NCBI RefSeq assembly: GCF_003399645.1
Contig: NZ_NBXD01000030.1
Coordinates: 186,001-250,000, forward strand
Direction: 5' to 3'
From: Subtercola boreus
GTDB lineage: Bacteria > Actinomycetota > Actinomycetes > Actinomycetales > Microbacteriaceae
DNA length: 64,000 bases
The translations under genes were made by a program, and so were the position numbers. The notes under the pieces are model-generated. The model saw nothing but the letters and a program-made list of their open reading frames with translations. It was not told the origin of the DNA and ran no database searches. Positions 35,873 through 44,908 of this stretch are shown here, piece after piece; positions within the stretch are counted from its first letter, which is position 1, and each line of letters begins with the position of its first letter.

Positions 35873-36977
35873 ACTTGTTCAGCAGTGCTGCCTGGTCGGC
35901 GGCCGGCATCTCGGCTGAGAGGAAGATGTCACCGGGCAGGTCGCTCTTGCACTCGACAGGGTTCGGGGTGCCCGAGACCGAGTCCTCGAAGACGGGAGCT
36001 TCGAACTTCGTGGTCGACGGCAGGGTGCCGCCGGTCGCCTTCGCCACCGCGTACTGCACAGCCAGACGCACGTTGTCGTTGCCGGTGGCGACCGTCATCA
36101 TCTTGAAGTCGGGGTTCGCCGCCTTGTTCTGCTCGTAGAAGCAGCCGAGCGAGTTGCCGTCACTGGTGACGAGGGCGGGGATGGAGCGACCGCTCTTCTG
36201 GAACTCGGGCAGCGCACCGAGCAGCGACGGGCCGAAGTCGGAGACGATGACGTCGATCTTCGGGTTCTTCGCGATGGCCGAGGTGAGCACCTGCTGCGAC
36301 AGCGCCGGGTCCCAGTTGGTCGGCTCGAAGGGCGTCTCCCCGATGAACTTGTACTTGGCCGGGTCGAGGATGCCGGTCATGGCGTTGTACTCGTCCTCGC
36401 CCTGGCTGTTGCCCTTCGGCCCGCTCATGAACAGGATGTTGCCGCCGTCGGGCAGGTTGGTCTGGATCCACTTGGCCCAGTTCGCGCCGTCGGTGGTGAA
36501 GTCGGCGCCGATCCACGCGTCGTAGTCCACGCCATCCTTTCCACCCGGGTTGACGCGGTAGGGAACCGTGACGACCCCGGCCTGGTAGGCGCTGCGGAGC
36601 GCGGGCAGCATGGCTTCACCGGCATCCGGGAACACCACCAGGGCGTTCACACCCTTCGCGACCATGCCCTGGATGTCGGAGATCGACTTCTGGGTGTCGC
36701 CCTGGCCGTCGGCGTATTCGTACTTCGTGACGCTCGGGCATTTCTTCACTTCGTCGGCGCCAGCGGCCGTGGTGATGAGGCGCCAGCTGTTGCCGCCGAA
36801 GCCGTCGAGCAGACCGAGGGTGATCTGCTTGGGGCCGCACCAGCTGGGAGCGCCGGCGACGGTGCCGGTGGGTACCGGCTCGTCAGCGCCGGGGGCGCCG
36901 CTGCTGCAGGCCGTCAGCGCGACGGCGCTGAGTCCGATGGCCACGGTGAGGGACAAGAACCGCTTGCGAATGGTCAT
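35871..36977 (-). CDS. Ribose-type ABC transporter substrate-binding lipoprotein
   Basis: A 368-residue exported protein: basic N-terminus MTIRKRFLSL, hydrophobic core, lipobox LTAC with Cys24. The mature part has the periplasmic-binding-protein type 1 layout (KSISDIQGMVAKGVNALVVFPDAG, then DYDAWIGADFTTDGANWAKWI, and KIDVIVSDFGPSLLGALPEF) of Rbs/xylose/inositol binders. Two Cys in the mature part (SWCGPKQ and SLGCFYEQ or VECKSDL) may form disulfides. The ligand is unknown; context suggests a sugar, polyol or derivative. Confidence 0.88.
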   Translation of the reverse strand: MTIRKRFLSLTVAIGLSAVALTACSSGAPGADEPVPTGTVAGAPSWCGPKQITLGLLDGFGGNSWRLITTAAGADEVKKCPSVTKYEYADGQGDTQKSISDIQGMVAKGVNALVVFPDAGEAMLPALRSAYQAGVVTVPYRVNPGGKDGVDYDAWIGADFTTDGANWAKWIQTNLPDGGNILFMSGPKGNSQGEDEYNAMTGILDPAKYKFIGETPFEPTNWDPALSQQVLTSAIAKNPKIDVIVSDFGPSLLGALPEFQKSGRSIPALVTSDGNSLGCFYEQNKAANPDFKMMTVATGNDNVRLAVQYAVAKATGGTLPSTTKFEAPVFEDSVSGTPNPVECKSDLPGDIFLSAEMPAADQAALLNK

Positions 36978-37051
36978 TCGTCGTTCCTTCTACTTGGTGC
37001 GGCTTCTCTGCCGCAGTGGGTGACTGCTCTGTCTTGTGAGGGGAAGGGGAT

Positions 37052-37088
37052 GGCTTGTGGGGGGGGGAGAGAGACGGCTTGTGGGGGG
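37052..37088. repeat. 13-bp direct repeat with G9 tract in intergenic region
   Basis: GGCTTGTGGGGGG occurs at 37052-37064 and 37076-37088; the first copy runs into a run of nine G (37059-37067). It lies in the 140-nt gap between the permease and binding-protein genes, which holds no gene. Confidence 0.7.
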
Positions 37089-37117
37089 CTGAGGATGCCC
37101 GCCGGGCGGCGCGCGAC

Positions 37118-38140
37118 CTAGGCCGTGGTGGCGACCGGCTTGCTCTTGGTACTGCTGCCGAACCGGGCGCGAACGCGCGACCAGTCGATCGTGTAGAGCG
37201 CGACGCCCACCGCGAGGGCCGCGGCCTGAACCAGCGTGCGCACCGCATAGGGAACGCCGACCGCAAGATTGAACTGGTCCAGCTGGCTGAGAAAGACGGC
37301 AGCGACAACCGTGGCGAGCGGAAAGCCCCGGCCGCCGAGCAGGCTCGTACCGCCCAGCACCACGACCGCCACCGCGGGAATGAGATAGGTGTTGCCCTGG
37401 AACGCCGTCGGCTGGGCAGTGATGCCGGCGAGCAGGATGCCGGCGATGCAGTAGAGCATCTGGCCCCAGACATACGCGGCGGTCTGGTGCACCCTCACGC
37501 GGAGCCCCGTGGCACGAGCCGCCACCGGGTTGGCTCCGATCGCTTCGAAGCGCCGGCCGGCAACCGTCTTCTTCACCAGGACGATGACGATGACCGCAAC
37601 GGCGGCGGCGAAGAACACGGAGTGCGGGATGCCGAAGGAGACGCCGCCAGCGACCGACTGCAGAAGGCGGGTGGTCGTCGTGGGCGACCCGTTCGAGATG
37701 CCGAGAACGGTTGCGAACAGCAGGGCGTTCGTTCCGAGCGTGGCGATGATGGCGTTCAGCCCCAGTCGCCCCACCAGGAAGCCATTGAGCAGACCGGCCA
37801 GGGCCGCGAAGCCGAAGGCCAGCAGCACCGCCGGAACCAGAAGGGAGTCGTCACCGTTCGGGATGCGGCTGACCACGACGATGGCCAGCGACACGGCGCC
37901 GGGTACCGACAGGTCTATGCCGCCCTGCTGCACGACGAGCATTTGGCCGAGGCCGACGACAGCGAGCACGGAGGCAAAGGGCAGCATTCCCAGAACAGCA
38001 CCCTGCGAGATGCTCGAGGGGGCGAGAACGGCGCTCGCAACGAGCAGGATGACGAGGGCGACACCGACGGTGATGAGGCCTTTCGACGCCCGGCGCCTGG
38101 GCCGTGCAAGGCCTGTGACCTGCCGCTCCGTTGCGAACAT
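37118..38140 (-). CDS. Ribose-type ABC transporter permease (RbsC-like)
   Basis: A 340-residue membrane protein with the RbsC signature VVGLGQMLVVQQGGIDLSVPGAVSLA and the C-terminal VVVLGGTSLLGGRGFPLATVV motif; about nine membrane segments. It is the first gene of the minus-strand transporter operon (permease, binding protein, ATPase-permease fusion, alcohol dehydrogenase, ALDH). The other permease of the importer is fused to the ATPase. ATG 38140 with AGAAG upstream. Confidence 0.9.
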   Translation of the reverse strand: MFATERQVTGLARPRRRASKGLITVGVALVILLVASAVLAPSSISQGAVLGMLPFASVLAVVGLGQMLVVQQGGIDLSVPGAVSLAIVVVSRIPNGDDSLLVPAVLLAFGFAALAGLLNGFLVGRLGLNAIIATLGTNALLFATVLGISNGSPTTTTRLLQSVAGGVSFGIPHSVFFAAAVAVIVIVLVKKTVAGRRFEAIGANPVAARATGLRVRVHQTAAYVWGQMLYCIAGILLAGITAQPTAFQGNTYLIPAVAVVVLGGTSLLGGRGFPLATVVAAVFLSQLDQFNLAVGVPYAVRTLVQAAALAVGVALYTIDWSRVRARFGSSTKSKPVATTA

Positions 38141-38293
38141 TTCTTCTCCAGCTGCTGTTGTTGAGACTCTCGACGATGAGCTACAACGTTGAGTGTAGCT
38201 TTACAGACGACCAGACCGTTCACAAGGGCTTATCGGTAACGGTTTGGTCATGGTGGCGGTCTGGCCCGTCAATCCGCGGGAGTACACAGGGCT

Positions 38294-38321
38294 TTGCCAC
38301 TGTGTAGTGGCAGTGTACATT
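38294..38321 (+). promoter_or_regulatory. Promoter with embedded operator palindrome
   Basis: TTGCCA (38294-38299) and TACATT (38316-38321) are spaced 16 bp. The spacer carries TGCCACTGTGTAGTGGCA (38295-38312), an inverted repeat with perfect 7-bp arms, so a repressor bound there would block the polymerase. It controls the PRISE SDR gene and may affect the divergent permease operon. Confidence 0.55.
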
Positions 38322-38367
38322 CTGTAGGAGCACGCACCGCGTGGTTCCACAGAGAGGTCGATCCATC

Positions 38368-39450
38368 GTGACAGACACCATTTCCCCGGCACGGCGCGCA
38401 CTCGTCGTCGGCGCCACCGGCATCGCGGGCCAGAGCGTTTCGCGCCAGCTCGTCGCCCTGGGCTTCACCACCTACGGCCTGTCGCGCGGCGGTGACAGCC
38501 TCACCCCCGGGGTGACGCCCGTGGCCGCGAACCTTCTCGACCCCGCCTCCCTGGCCTCGGCCGTGGAGGGGCTGGCTCCGGAGCTCGTCTTCATCACCGC
38601 ATGGATGAAGAAGGACACCGAGGCGGAGAACATCGAGGTCAACTCTGCGACGGTCCGCAACATCCTGACCGCTCTGGAACCCCAGAAGTCGGTGCGCCAC
38701 GTTGCCCTCGTCACCGGCCTGAAGCACTACCTCGGTCCGTTCGACAACTACGCGACCGGGGTGATGGCCGACACCCCCTTCAACGAAGACGAGCCACGCC
38801 TGACGTCACCGAACTTCTACTACAACCAGGAAGACGAGGTCTTCAAGGCTGCGGAGCGCGCGGGCTTCACCTGGAGCGTCCACCGCGCCCACACCGTCTT
38901 CGGTTACGCCGTCGGCAACGCCATGAACATGGTGCTGACCCTCTCGGTCTACGCCACCCTCTGCCGTGAGCTCGGACTGCCGTTCACCTTCCCGGGTTCC
39001 GCCACGCAGTGGAACGGTATCACCGACGTCACCGACGCCGAGCTGCTCGCCGAACAGCTCATCTGGGCGAGCACCGACCCCGCCGGCGAGAACGAGGCGT
39101 TCAACATCGCCAACGGCGACGTCTTCCGCTGGCGCTGGATGTGGCCGCGCGTGGCTGGACTGTTCGGCGTGGAGCCCGTCGGCTTCGACGAGGAACCCCG
39201 TCCCCTCGACGGACGGATGGCCGGAATGGAGGAGGCGTGGTCGCAGATCGCGGCTCGTCACGGCCTGGCCGAGCCGGACATCCACCGTCTCGCCTCGTGG
39301 TGGCACACCGACAGCGACCTCGGCCGCAACATCGAGGCGTTCACGAACATGAACAAGAGCCGCGACGCCGGTTTCATGAACTACCGCACGAGCTTCGCGA
39401 GCTTCGCCGACAAGGTGGCACGGTACCGCGAGGCGCGCATCATCCCCTAG
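38368..39450 (+). CDS. PRISE-like short-chain dehydrogenase/reductase
   Basis: A 360-residue NAD(P)-binding protein of the extended/atypical SDR type related to progesterone 5-beta-reductase/iridoid synthase (PRISE): VVGATGIAGQSVSRQL, then VRHVALVTGLKHYLGPF, the active-site region NFYYNQEDEVF with the conserved Tyr, and WSVHRAHTVFGYAVGNAMNM. Such enzymes reduce enones or act on related activated carbonyls. GTG 38368 is selected with AGAGAGG upstream; GTG 38341 is in frame and also has GTAGGAG 10 nt before it, so the start is uncertain. Confidence 0.85.
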   Translation: MTDTISPARRALVVGATGIAGQSVSRQLVALGFTTYGLSRGGDSLTPGVTPVAANLLDPASLASAVEGLAPELVFITAWMKKDTEAENIEVNSATVRNILTALEPQKSVRHVALVTGLKHYLGPFDNYATGVMADTPFNEDEPRLTSPNFYYNQEDEVFKAAERAGFTWSVHRAHTVFGYAVGNAMNMVLTLSVYATLCRELGLPFTFPGSATQWNGITDVTDAELLAEQLIWASTDPAGENEAFNIANGDVFRWRWMWPRVAGLFGVEPVGFDEEPRPLDGRMAGMEEAWSQIAARHGLAEPDIHRLASWWHTDSDLGRNIEAFTNMNKSRDAGFMNYRTSFASFADKVARYREARIIP

Positions 39451-39461
39451 ACCGCTGCGCC

Positions 39462-39479
39462 CCGCGCCCCCGGGCGCGG
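39462..39479. other. GC-rich hairpin between SDR and VOC genes
   Basis: CCGCGCCC and GGGCGCGG are perfect 8-bp arms around 2 nt. Placed between two same-strand genes, it may be a weak terminator or an mRNA-processing stem. Confidence 0.35.
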
Positions 39480-39517
39480 CATCCCGACACCCCACAGCCA
39501 TACGAAGGAGTATGCAC

Positions 39518-40105
39518 ATGGCCATTCTCGGCAGCCACCACGTCGGCGTCATCGTGAAGGACCTCGACCGGTCGATCCGGTTCTATCACGACACTCTCGG
39601 GCTCGAATTCGACAGCGAACCGAGCCCCTGGTTCGAGGGCGAGGAGCTCGCCCGGGGCGTCGGGGTGCCCGGCGCGCGCCTTCGCCAGGTGTGCCTGCGG
39701 GCATCCGACGGCCTCATCGTCGAGCTGCTCGAGTACGCAAACCGGCCGGCCGACAATGACACCCCCATCCAGCAGAACTACCTCGGCGCCATGCACCTGG
39801 CGTTCAGGGTCGATGACGTTCGGGCGACGAAGGCGGCGCTGGAGTCGGCCGGCGTCGACTTTCTCTCCGACGTCAACACCGTCGACGAGGGTGTGCTCGC
39901 CGGCTGGCGGTGGGTCTACCTGCACGACCCCGACGGCATCCCCCTCGAGCTCGTCGAAGTCGCCTACGTGAACGAGGCCGCCCGCGCCACGGGCATCGCG
40001 CGCTACCTCGCGACGCGCCCCGAGCCTCCCCTCACCGCCCGTTCGGAGCGTGTGTTCGACGTGAACCTGCCCCCGGACCACACCGAACCCGGGCTCGCCC
40101 GTTGA
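39518..40105 (+). CDS. VOC-superfamily protein (glyoxalase/dioxygenase-like)
   Basis: A 195-residue vicinal-oxygen-chelate protein: GSHHVGVIVKDLDRSIRFYHDTLGLEF, GLIVELLEYANRPA, then MHLAFRVDDVRATKAALESAGVDFLSD and GIPLELVEVAY; metal ligands are likely the His after Ser, the Glu in VELLEY, the His in MHLAF and Glu in LELVEV. ATG 39518 is chosen over ATG 39512 because AAGGAG lies 7 nt before it. It follows the PRISE SDR and probably acts in the same pathway; similar only in fold to the protein at 29269. Confidence 0.85.
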   Translation: MAILGSHHVGVIVKDLDRSIRFYHDTLGLEFDSEPSPWFEGEELARGVGVPGARLRQVCLRASDGLIVELLEYANRPADNDTPIQQNYLGAMHLAFRVDDVRATKAALESAGVDFLSDVNTVDEGVLAGWRWVYLHDPDGIPLELVEVAYVNEAARATGIARYLATRPEPPLTARSERVFDVNLPPDHTEPGLAR

Positions 40106-40115
40106 CCCAGGGCAC

Positions 40116-41795
40116 TCAGTCGCTGAGGCGCGGGAGCGTCTGGGTGCCTTCGATCTGCACGGCCTGCAACGCGTTCGGGTCAAGGCCCAGCGCCTGCAGG
40201 ATGGTCGGTGCGATCTGGGTTGTCTCGACCGGAACACTGACGGTTCGCGGGCCCGTGATGCCAGCACCCGAGACGATCAGGGGAACGTCACGGTCGTTGC
40301 CGGTCGCGCCGCCGTGTTCGGCGATCTTCGACGTTCCCCCGGTGTAGACGACACCCGCCTGCACGAGGCCGAGCACGTCGGGGTAAGCGGGGTCGGTGAC
40401 CTTCGCGTCGAAGTAGTTCGCGACCTCGGTGCCGGCGTAGATCTTGCTGAGGCCCGAGGCGGGAAGCGTTTTGGCTGCCCCGGTGATGTCCGCGCCGGCA
40501 GCTCGGTGAGAGACGAGGTAGTTCTTGGCGAACAGCGCAGCCTGCTGCGAGTGGTCCGACAGCCAGAGTTGCATGATGTCGTCGTCGGTCGAGAAGGCGA
40601 CGAGGTCGGCCGCTTCGGGGTGACGGGTCTTCCATGCGGCGTTCAGCCCGGCGATGATCGCGCTGTCGGGTACGCGGGTGAGCGCCGAGGGGTTTGTCGG
40701 CGACTGGCCGTGCTTGGCCGACAGGATCACCGTGGTGCTGCCCGCCTGGCCGCTGGAGACCAGTGCCGCTTCCATGCGGCCGACCGACGCGTCGACGTAG
40801 TCGAGGGCTCGGCTCAGCAGCGGGCCGGGTACGGTGCCACCGGGCAGGTAGCCGCCCGTGAGACCGTCTGAGGTGGGGAGCTTCTCCGCTGTCGATACGA
40901 CCTGGAAGTTCATGCCGAAGATTGCTGGGACGGCGGCAGTCATCGCGCCAGAGTGGTCTTTTCCGTCGATCTCGTTGAGAACCGACTGCACCTTGTAGCC
41001 GTCGTACTGCTGTGTCGCGGCGTTGTCCGTCGTCCAGTCGCCGGTGAACGGGGCCGGCGCGTCGCTGTTGATCTCGGGGGTGAAGAGGTCGTCGACGCCT
41101 TTGCCTGAAGGTCCGTTCAGGATCTCATAGGCGGGGTGCTTGTCGGACCAGGCGGTGGTGAGGCCGGCGTTCTTGGCGACCTCGAAGATGGTGTTGACGC
41201 GCAGGTACTGGTGAGGATAGACGGGTGTGCAGGTTCCCGGGTCGACGGGAAGCGCCGCGGGGTTCAGCAGCGAGGCGGGCTGGCCCGTCATGGTGAGGAT
41301 GCTCGCCGGCAGGCCGGGCAGGCCCTGGCCGGCCTCGAGGGCGAGCGGGTCCTTGTCAGCGGCCTCGGTGAAGGCGACCTCGGCGCCGGGAACGGCATTC
41401 GCGCAGTCCGTGGTGCCAGCGGGAAGCAGTACCCGGTTGTAGGTGTCGTCGTAGTAGATGCCGGTTGTGCCGGGGTTTCCGCCGGTCACCTGACCGATGA
41501 GTCCGGGGAACGAGTCCGACGGCACCGGGGTCTGGGCATTGATGTAACTCGTGCCATGAGCGACGAGAGCCGCCAGCGCCGACGCCGGATGCGCTCTCAC
41601 ATACCAGTCGATGTCTTTCTGGTGCAGTCCATCCACAGACAACAAAAGCACATGCTTCGCCTTGGCACTGCTGGCCACGCCCGCGCTGTTCGCTGCGTTT
41701 TCAGCGGCGACCGCCGGGGCGGCGGCCGCTGCGGTGAGACAGACCGTAGCGAGGACAACTGCTGTGCGGGTCGCTTTTCGGGCGCGTGATCTCAT
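40116..41795 (-). CDS. Secreted alkaline-phosphatase-superfamily phosphodiesterase/phosphatase
   Basis: A 559-residue exported enzyme. A Sec-type signal peptide (MRSRARKATRTAVVLATVCLTAAAAAPAVAAE) precedes an alkaline-phosphatase-fold domain: metal Asp in LLLSVDGLHQ, nucleophile Ser/Thr region PVPSDSFPGLIGQVTGG, and LSAKHGQSP, the family form of the DHG metal motif, with a late His in KIAEHGG. It hydrolyses phosphate esters or diesters outside the cell; precise substrate unknown. ATG 41795 has GAAGGAG 9 nt upstream. A C-terminal anchor is not seen. Confidence 0.87.
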   Translation of the reverse strand: MRSRARKATRTAVVLATVCLTAAAAAPAVAAENAANSAGVASSAKAKHVLLLSVDGLHQKDIDWYVRAHPASALAALVAHGTSYINAQTPVPSDSFPGLIGQVTGGNPGTTGIYYDDTYNRVLLPAGTTDCANAVPGAEVAFTEAADKDPLALEAGQGLPGLPASILTMTGQPASLLNPAALPVDPGTCTPVYPHQYLRVNTIFEVAKNAGLTTAWSDKHPAYEILNGPSGKGVDDLFTPEINSDAPAPFTGDWTTDNAATQQYDGYKVQSVLNEIDGKDHSGAMTAAVPAIFGMNFQVVSTAEKLPTSDGLTGGYLPGGTVPGPLLSRALDYVDASVGRMEAALVSSGQAGSTTVILSAKHGQSPTNPSALTRVPDSAIIAGLNAAWKTRHPEAADLVAFSTDDDIMQLWLSDHSQQAALFAKNYLVSHRAAGADITGAAKTLPASGLSKIYAGTEVANYFDAKVTDPAYPDVLGLVQAGVVYTGGTSKIAEHGGATGNDRDVPLIVSGAGITGPRTVSVPVETTQIAPTILQALGLDPNALQAVQIEGTQTLPRLSD

Positions 41796-42097
41796 CTGCA
41801 GTGACTCCTTCGCGGTGACGCAGCGGCCGGGAGGCCAAAGCATTCAGATGCGATTCTTCGCATTCCGTCAGCAGTTCGGAAGGCCGTTTGCGCCGAAGTA
41901 GGTGAAGGTTCACCCGCAGTTAATCATGTGGTTTCACACAGAAAAACGCTCCCTCCGAGCAGTCGCCACAGGGAGGTTTTTCCTTCGCTCGTGACAACTT
42001 CTTTTCGTCAGCAGATGTTCACCTGGGCAGCTCTTGCCGCACCGTAGCGAAAAACTCAGTATTAGAGCACGAGTCGCTAGCAGGAAGCAGGGAACTC
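41796..42097. promoter_or_regulatory. Divergent promoter region between two phosphatase-type genes, with PHO-box-like repeat
   Basis: No gene is seen in these 302 bases. GTTCACCCGCA followed directly by GTTAATCATGT (41908-41929) resembles the 11-bp direct repeats of actinobacterial PHO boxes, and another GTTCACC lies at 42017-42023. A hairpin CCCTCC/GGGAGG (41951-41976) followed by TTTTT looks like a plus-strand terminator ~120 nt before the phosphoesterase gene. PhoP control is inferred. Confidence 0.5.
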
Positions 42098-43594
42098 ATG
42101 AAGTTGTCACCCAGATATCGGCGTGCTCTCGCCGCAGCCGTCGCCGTGGGCGTCGTGGTGGGAGGTGTGGGTCTCGCCGCAGGCGTTCCCCAGTTCGCTT
42201 CCGCGAGCCCGGCCCTCTCGACCACCACCTACCGCCCCCCACAGATCGGTCACGTCTGGACGATCATGCTCGAGAACAAGTCCTACGAGTCGACGTTCAC
42301 GGGTCTCAATCAGAACGACTACCTCTGGAAGACACTGCCGTCGTACGGAGAACTGCTGACCCAGTACTACGGAACCGGCCACTTCTCTCTCGACAACTAC
42401 ATCAGCGCCGTCTCGGGCCAGGCGCCCGCCCCAGCAAACCAGGCGGACTGCCCCCAGTACACCGATGTATCGCCCGGAACCGCGGTCGCTGACGGTCAGA
42501 CGCTCGCGTCGAGCGGGTGCGTCTACCCCGCGTCGGTGCCGACCATCTTCAACCAACTCGACGGCGTGCACCTGCCCTGGAAGGTCTACAACCAGGACAT
42601 GGGCAACGACCCGACCAGAGAACAGGTCTACAACTGCGGAATTCCCGGCAACCCCGCAGGCGCGGGCGTACCCGACCCGGGTGGCGCGACCGCAATCGAC
42701 CAGTACGTGCCGAAGCACAACCCTGCAGCATGGTTCCACTCTCTGATCGACAACCCTGCCGACTGCGCAAAGGTGGTGCCGCTGGACGGCTACGCTGCGG
42801 CGCCCGGTCACGCGGCCATCCCGAGCATCGCGGATGATCTGAAGAGCATCAAGACCACGCCATCGTTCTCGTGGATCACCCCGAACAACTGCTCAGACGC
42901 GCACGATGCGACCTGCAAGGGCGACAACCTCTCTGGCGACCCCAACAACCACCAGGGCGGACTCTATGCGGCTGACCTCTTTCTCAAGAAGTACATACCG
43001 ATGATCATGGCCTCTCCGGCCTTCCAGAAAGACGGGGAGATCCAGATCCTGTTCGATGAGGCCTTTCCGCCGTACCAGATGTACGGCAACTCGATCGCTG
43101 ACGACCAGTACAGCGGTGACGCCGCCCTGGGCACGGACTCAGCGAACGGCAAACTCGTCCAGGGTGAGGCGAACACGGCCCAGTCAGTGGTTGCCTGTTG
43201 CGGCGAGCTCACCGGCCCGAACGTCACGCAGCCGGGCGACAATGCCTTCAACCAGGACACCACCCCCGGCGGAGGAATCACGGGCGCCGTACTGATCAGC
43301 CGGTTCATCACGCCGGGGTCAGTGAGTGCGCAGCCGTACAATCACTACAGCTGGTTGCGTACCATCGAAGATACCTTCGGCATCCGTCGTGGTGGCATCG
43401 ACGTGCAGGGTCACCTCGCCTACGCGGGAGTCGAAGGTCTTCGGCCCTTCGGGTCTGACGTCTTCAACAACCCGTCAGGCAAGGCCCTGCAACCTGCACC
43501 CTCCGGCAGTTCCGTCTATTCGGCCACGGCCAACGCGAACGAGCCCCCGATCGTGCAGGTCAACCAAGCCCCCGTACCTGTCGGCGGAAAGTGA
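42098..43594 (+). CDS. Secreted phosphoesterase (phospholipase C/acid phosphatase AcpA family)
   Basis: A 498-residue exported enzyme with a signal peptide (MKLSPRYRRALAAAVAVGVVVGGVGLAAG). The phosphoesterase motifs are VWTIMLENKSYESTF with the metal-binding Glu-Asn, GTGHFSLDNYISAVSGQ, ILFDEAFPPYQMYG and NHYSWLRTIEDTFGI near the C-terminus. The family hydrolyses phospholipids or phosphate monoesters outside the cell. Six or more cysteines suggest disulfides. It overlaps the lipoprotein gene by 4 bp. Confidence 0.87.
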   Translation: MKLSPRYRRALAAAVAVGVVVGGVGLAAGVPQFASASPALSTTTYRPPQIGHVWTIMLENKSYESTFTGLNQNDYLWKTLPSYGELLTQYYGTGHFSLDNYISAVSGQAPAPANQADCPQYTDVSPGTAVADGQTLASSGCVYPASVPTIFNQLDGVHLPWKVYNQDMGNDPTREQVYNCGIPGNPAGAGVPDPGGATAIDQYVPKHNPAAWFHSLIDNPADCAKVVPLDGYAAAPGHAAIPSIADDLKSIKTTPSFSWITPNNCSDAHDATCKGDNLSGDPNNHQGGLYAADLFLKKYIPMIMASPAFQKDGEIQILFDEAFPPYQMYGNSIADDQYSGDAALGTDSANGKLVQGEANTAQSVVACCGELTGPNVTQPGDNAFNQDTTPGGGITGAVLISRFITPGSVSAQPYNHYSWLRTIEDTFGIRRGGIDVQGHLAYAGVEGLRPFGSDVFNNPSGKALQPAPSGSSVYSATANANEPPIVQVNQAPVPVGGK

Positions 43595-44187
43595 CGATCA
43601 AAGCCATCCGCCGGAGGTTCCTGGCCGCCACCACCGTCTGTGTGGTGGCGGCCAGCCTTCTCGCTGGATGCACCTCGACTCCGGATCCCGCCAGCGGTTC
43701 GACAGCTGATGACGTCACAGCGTCGCTCGGGGCCGTACCGATTCCCACCGCCCCTCCCCTGGATCCGGTCCCGACCGCAACACTGGGAACACCTCAGCTG
43801 CTGGCCATGGGCGCTCAGACGGTCGTGATCCTCGACGCCGGAACGGACGGAGAAGCCACTGCAACCGGGCCGCGCCAGACGGACACGCTGGCGACCCCCA
43901 GCGACCCCACAGCGCGAAGTACCGACGCGACCATCACCCTGAGCGTGCAGGCATCGCACGGCAGCATCGTTCTCGACCCAGCCGATCTTGTCTGCCGAGA
44001 CGAAACGGGTGCACAAATCACCCTCACTCCTGCAGCCGGCATGCCAACCGGCCCCGTCACAATACCGGCCGGCTCGACCGCGACGATCGATGTTGTCGGG
44101 CACTTCGAAAGCGGAGCGGCGCAACTCACCTGGCGACCAGAAGGCCGACCCATCGCCATCTGGGACTTCAACATCGAACTCGACTGA
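43591..44187 (+). CDS. Hypothetical lipoprotein
   Basis: A 198-residue exported protein with lipobox LLAGC (Cys ~27) and a Ser/Thr/Pro/Ala-rich linker. The second half is beta-rich (ATITLSVQASHGSIVLDPADLVC, TIPAGSTATIDVVGHF, AQLTWRPEGRPIAIWDFNIELD) and could be an immunoglobulin-like domain. GTG start overlaps the phosphoesterase stop (GTGA), implying co-translation; it may assist that enzyme or sit in the same surface complex. Family not recognised. Confidence 0.75.
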   Translation: MTIKAIRRRFLAATTVCVVAASLLAGCTSTPDPASGSTADDVTASLGAVPIPTAPPLDPVPTATLGTPQLLAMGAQTVVILDAGTDGEATATGPRQTDTLATPSDPTARSTDATITLSVQASHGSIVLDPADLVCRDETGAQITLTPAAGMPTGPVTIPAGSTATIDVVGHFESGAAQLTWRPEGRPIAIWDFNIELD

Positions 44188-44215
44188 CCGGGGCCAGCGT
44201 GAAGACGGGGTGGGT

Positions 44216-44221
44216 TACCGT
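44216..44221 (+). promoter_or_regulatory. -10 box of a leaderless promoter for the response regulator
   Basis: TACCGT ends 6 nt before the ATG at 44228 with no ribosome-binding site between, matching the leaderless layout seen elsewhere in the window. Confidence 0.4.
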
Positions 44222-44227
44222 GCTGGT

Positions 44228-44908
44228 ATGAGAATCCTCGTGGTCGAAGATGATGTGAGAATCGCAGATGTCCTGCGGCGGGCGCTGGCTGAAGCGGGCT
44301 ACGCAGTCGATGTCACTCACTCGAGCACGGCCGCCCTCGAAGCGTTCGCTCTCGAGAGCCACGATCTTGTGATCCTCGACCTCCTGCTCCCCGGCCTGCC
44401 GGGCGGTGGCATGGAGGTGTGCCGGTCGATGAGGGTGGAGAACAGCGATGTGCCGATCCTGATGCTGACGGCCGTCGACTCGCCCCGAAACCGCGTACTC
44501 GGCTTGGATGCGGGAGCGGACGACTACCTGACCAAACCGTTCCATCTTCAGGAACTGCTGGCTCGGGTGCGTGCCCTTCTGAGGCGAGCACCCCGCGCAG
44601 ACCACCCCATTGTGTCCGTTGGCGGAGTGTCTCTGAATCCCGCGACCCGGGTCGCGGTTCGAGCGGAGCGCACAATCCCGCTGACAAGCAAGGAGTTCGC
44701 GGTGCTGGAGTATCTGATGCGCAATTCCGGGACCATCGTCAGCGCATCAGAGCTGATAGATCATGCCTGGGATGGCAATTACGACGGCTACAGCAACGTC
44801 GTGCAGACCTACATCCGCTACCTCCGCCAAAAGGTGAACATTCCAGGCGAGTCCGATTTCATCAGGACCCACCGGGGCATGGGGTACTCGGTGGGGCCGA
44901 GCACGTGA
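44228..44908 (+). CDS. OmpR/PhoB-family response regulator
   Basis: A 226-residue regulator: receiver domain with EDD at residues 7-9, phosphoacceptor Asp51 (VILDLLLPG), Thr in MLTAVD and Lys in LTKPF; C-terminal winged helix (IPLTSKEFAVLEYLMRNSG, NVVQTYIRYLRQKV, IRTHRGMGY). It overlaps the histidine kinase gene (TGATG), a standard pair. Neighbours are the phosphatases upstream and a COG4705-like membrane protein downstream. Confidence 0.93.
   Translation: MRILVVEDDVRIADVLRRALAEAGYAVDVTHSSTAALEAFALESHDLVILDLLLPGLPGGGMEVCRSMRVENSDVPILMLTAVDSPRNRVLGLDAGADDYLTKPFHLQELLARVRALLRRAPRADHPIVSVGGVSLNPATRVAVRAERTIPLTSKEFAVLEYLMRNSGTIVSASELIDHAWDGNYDGYSNVVQTYIRYLRQKVNIPGESDFIRTHRGMGYSVGPST

Noticed and set aside
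43988-44227. N-terminal extension of the first OmpR-type regulator
   Set aside because: The upstream open frame overlaps the lipoprotein gene in a shadow frame; the receiver domain begins exactly at ATG 44228.
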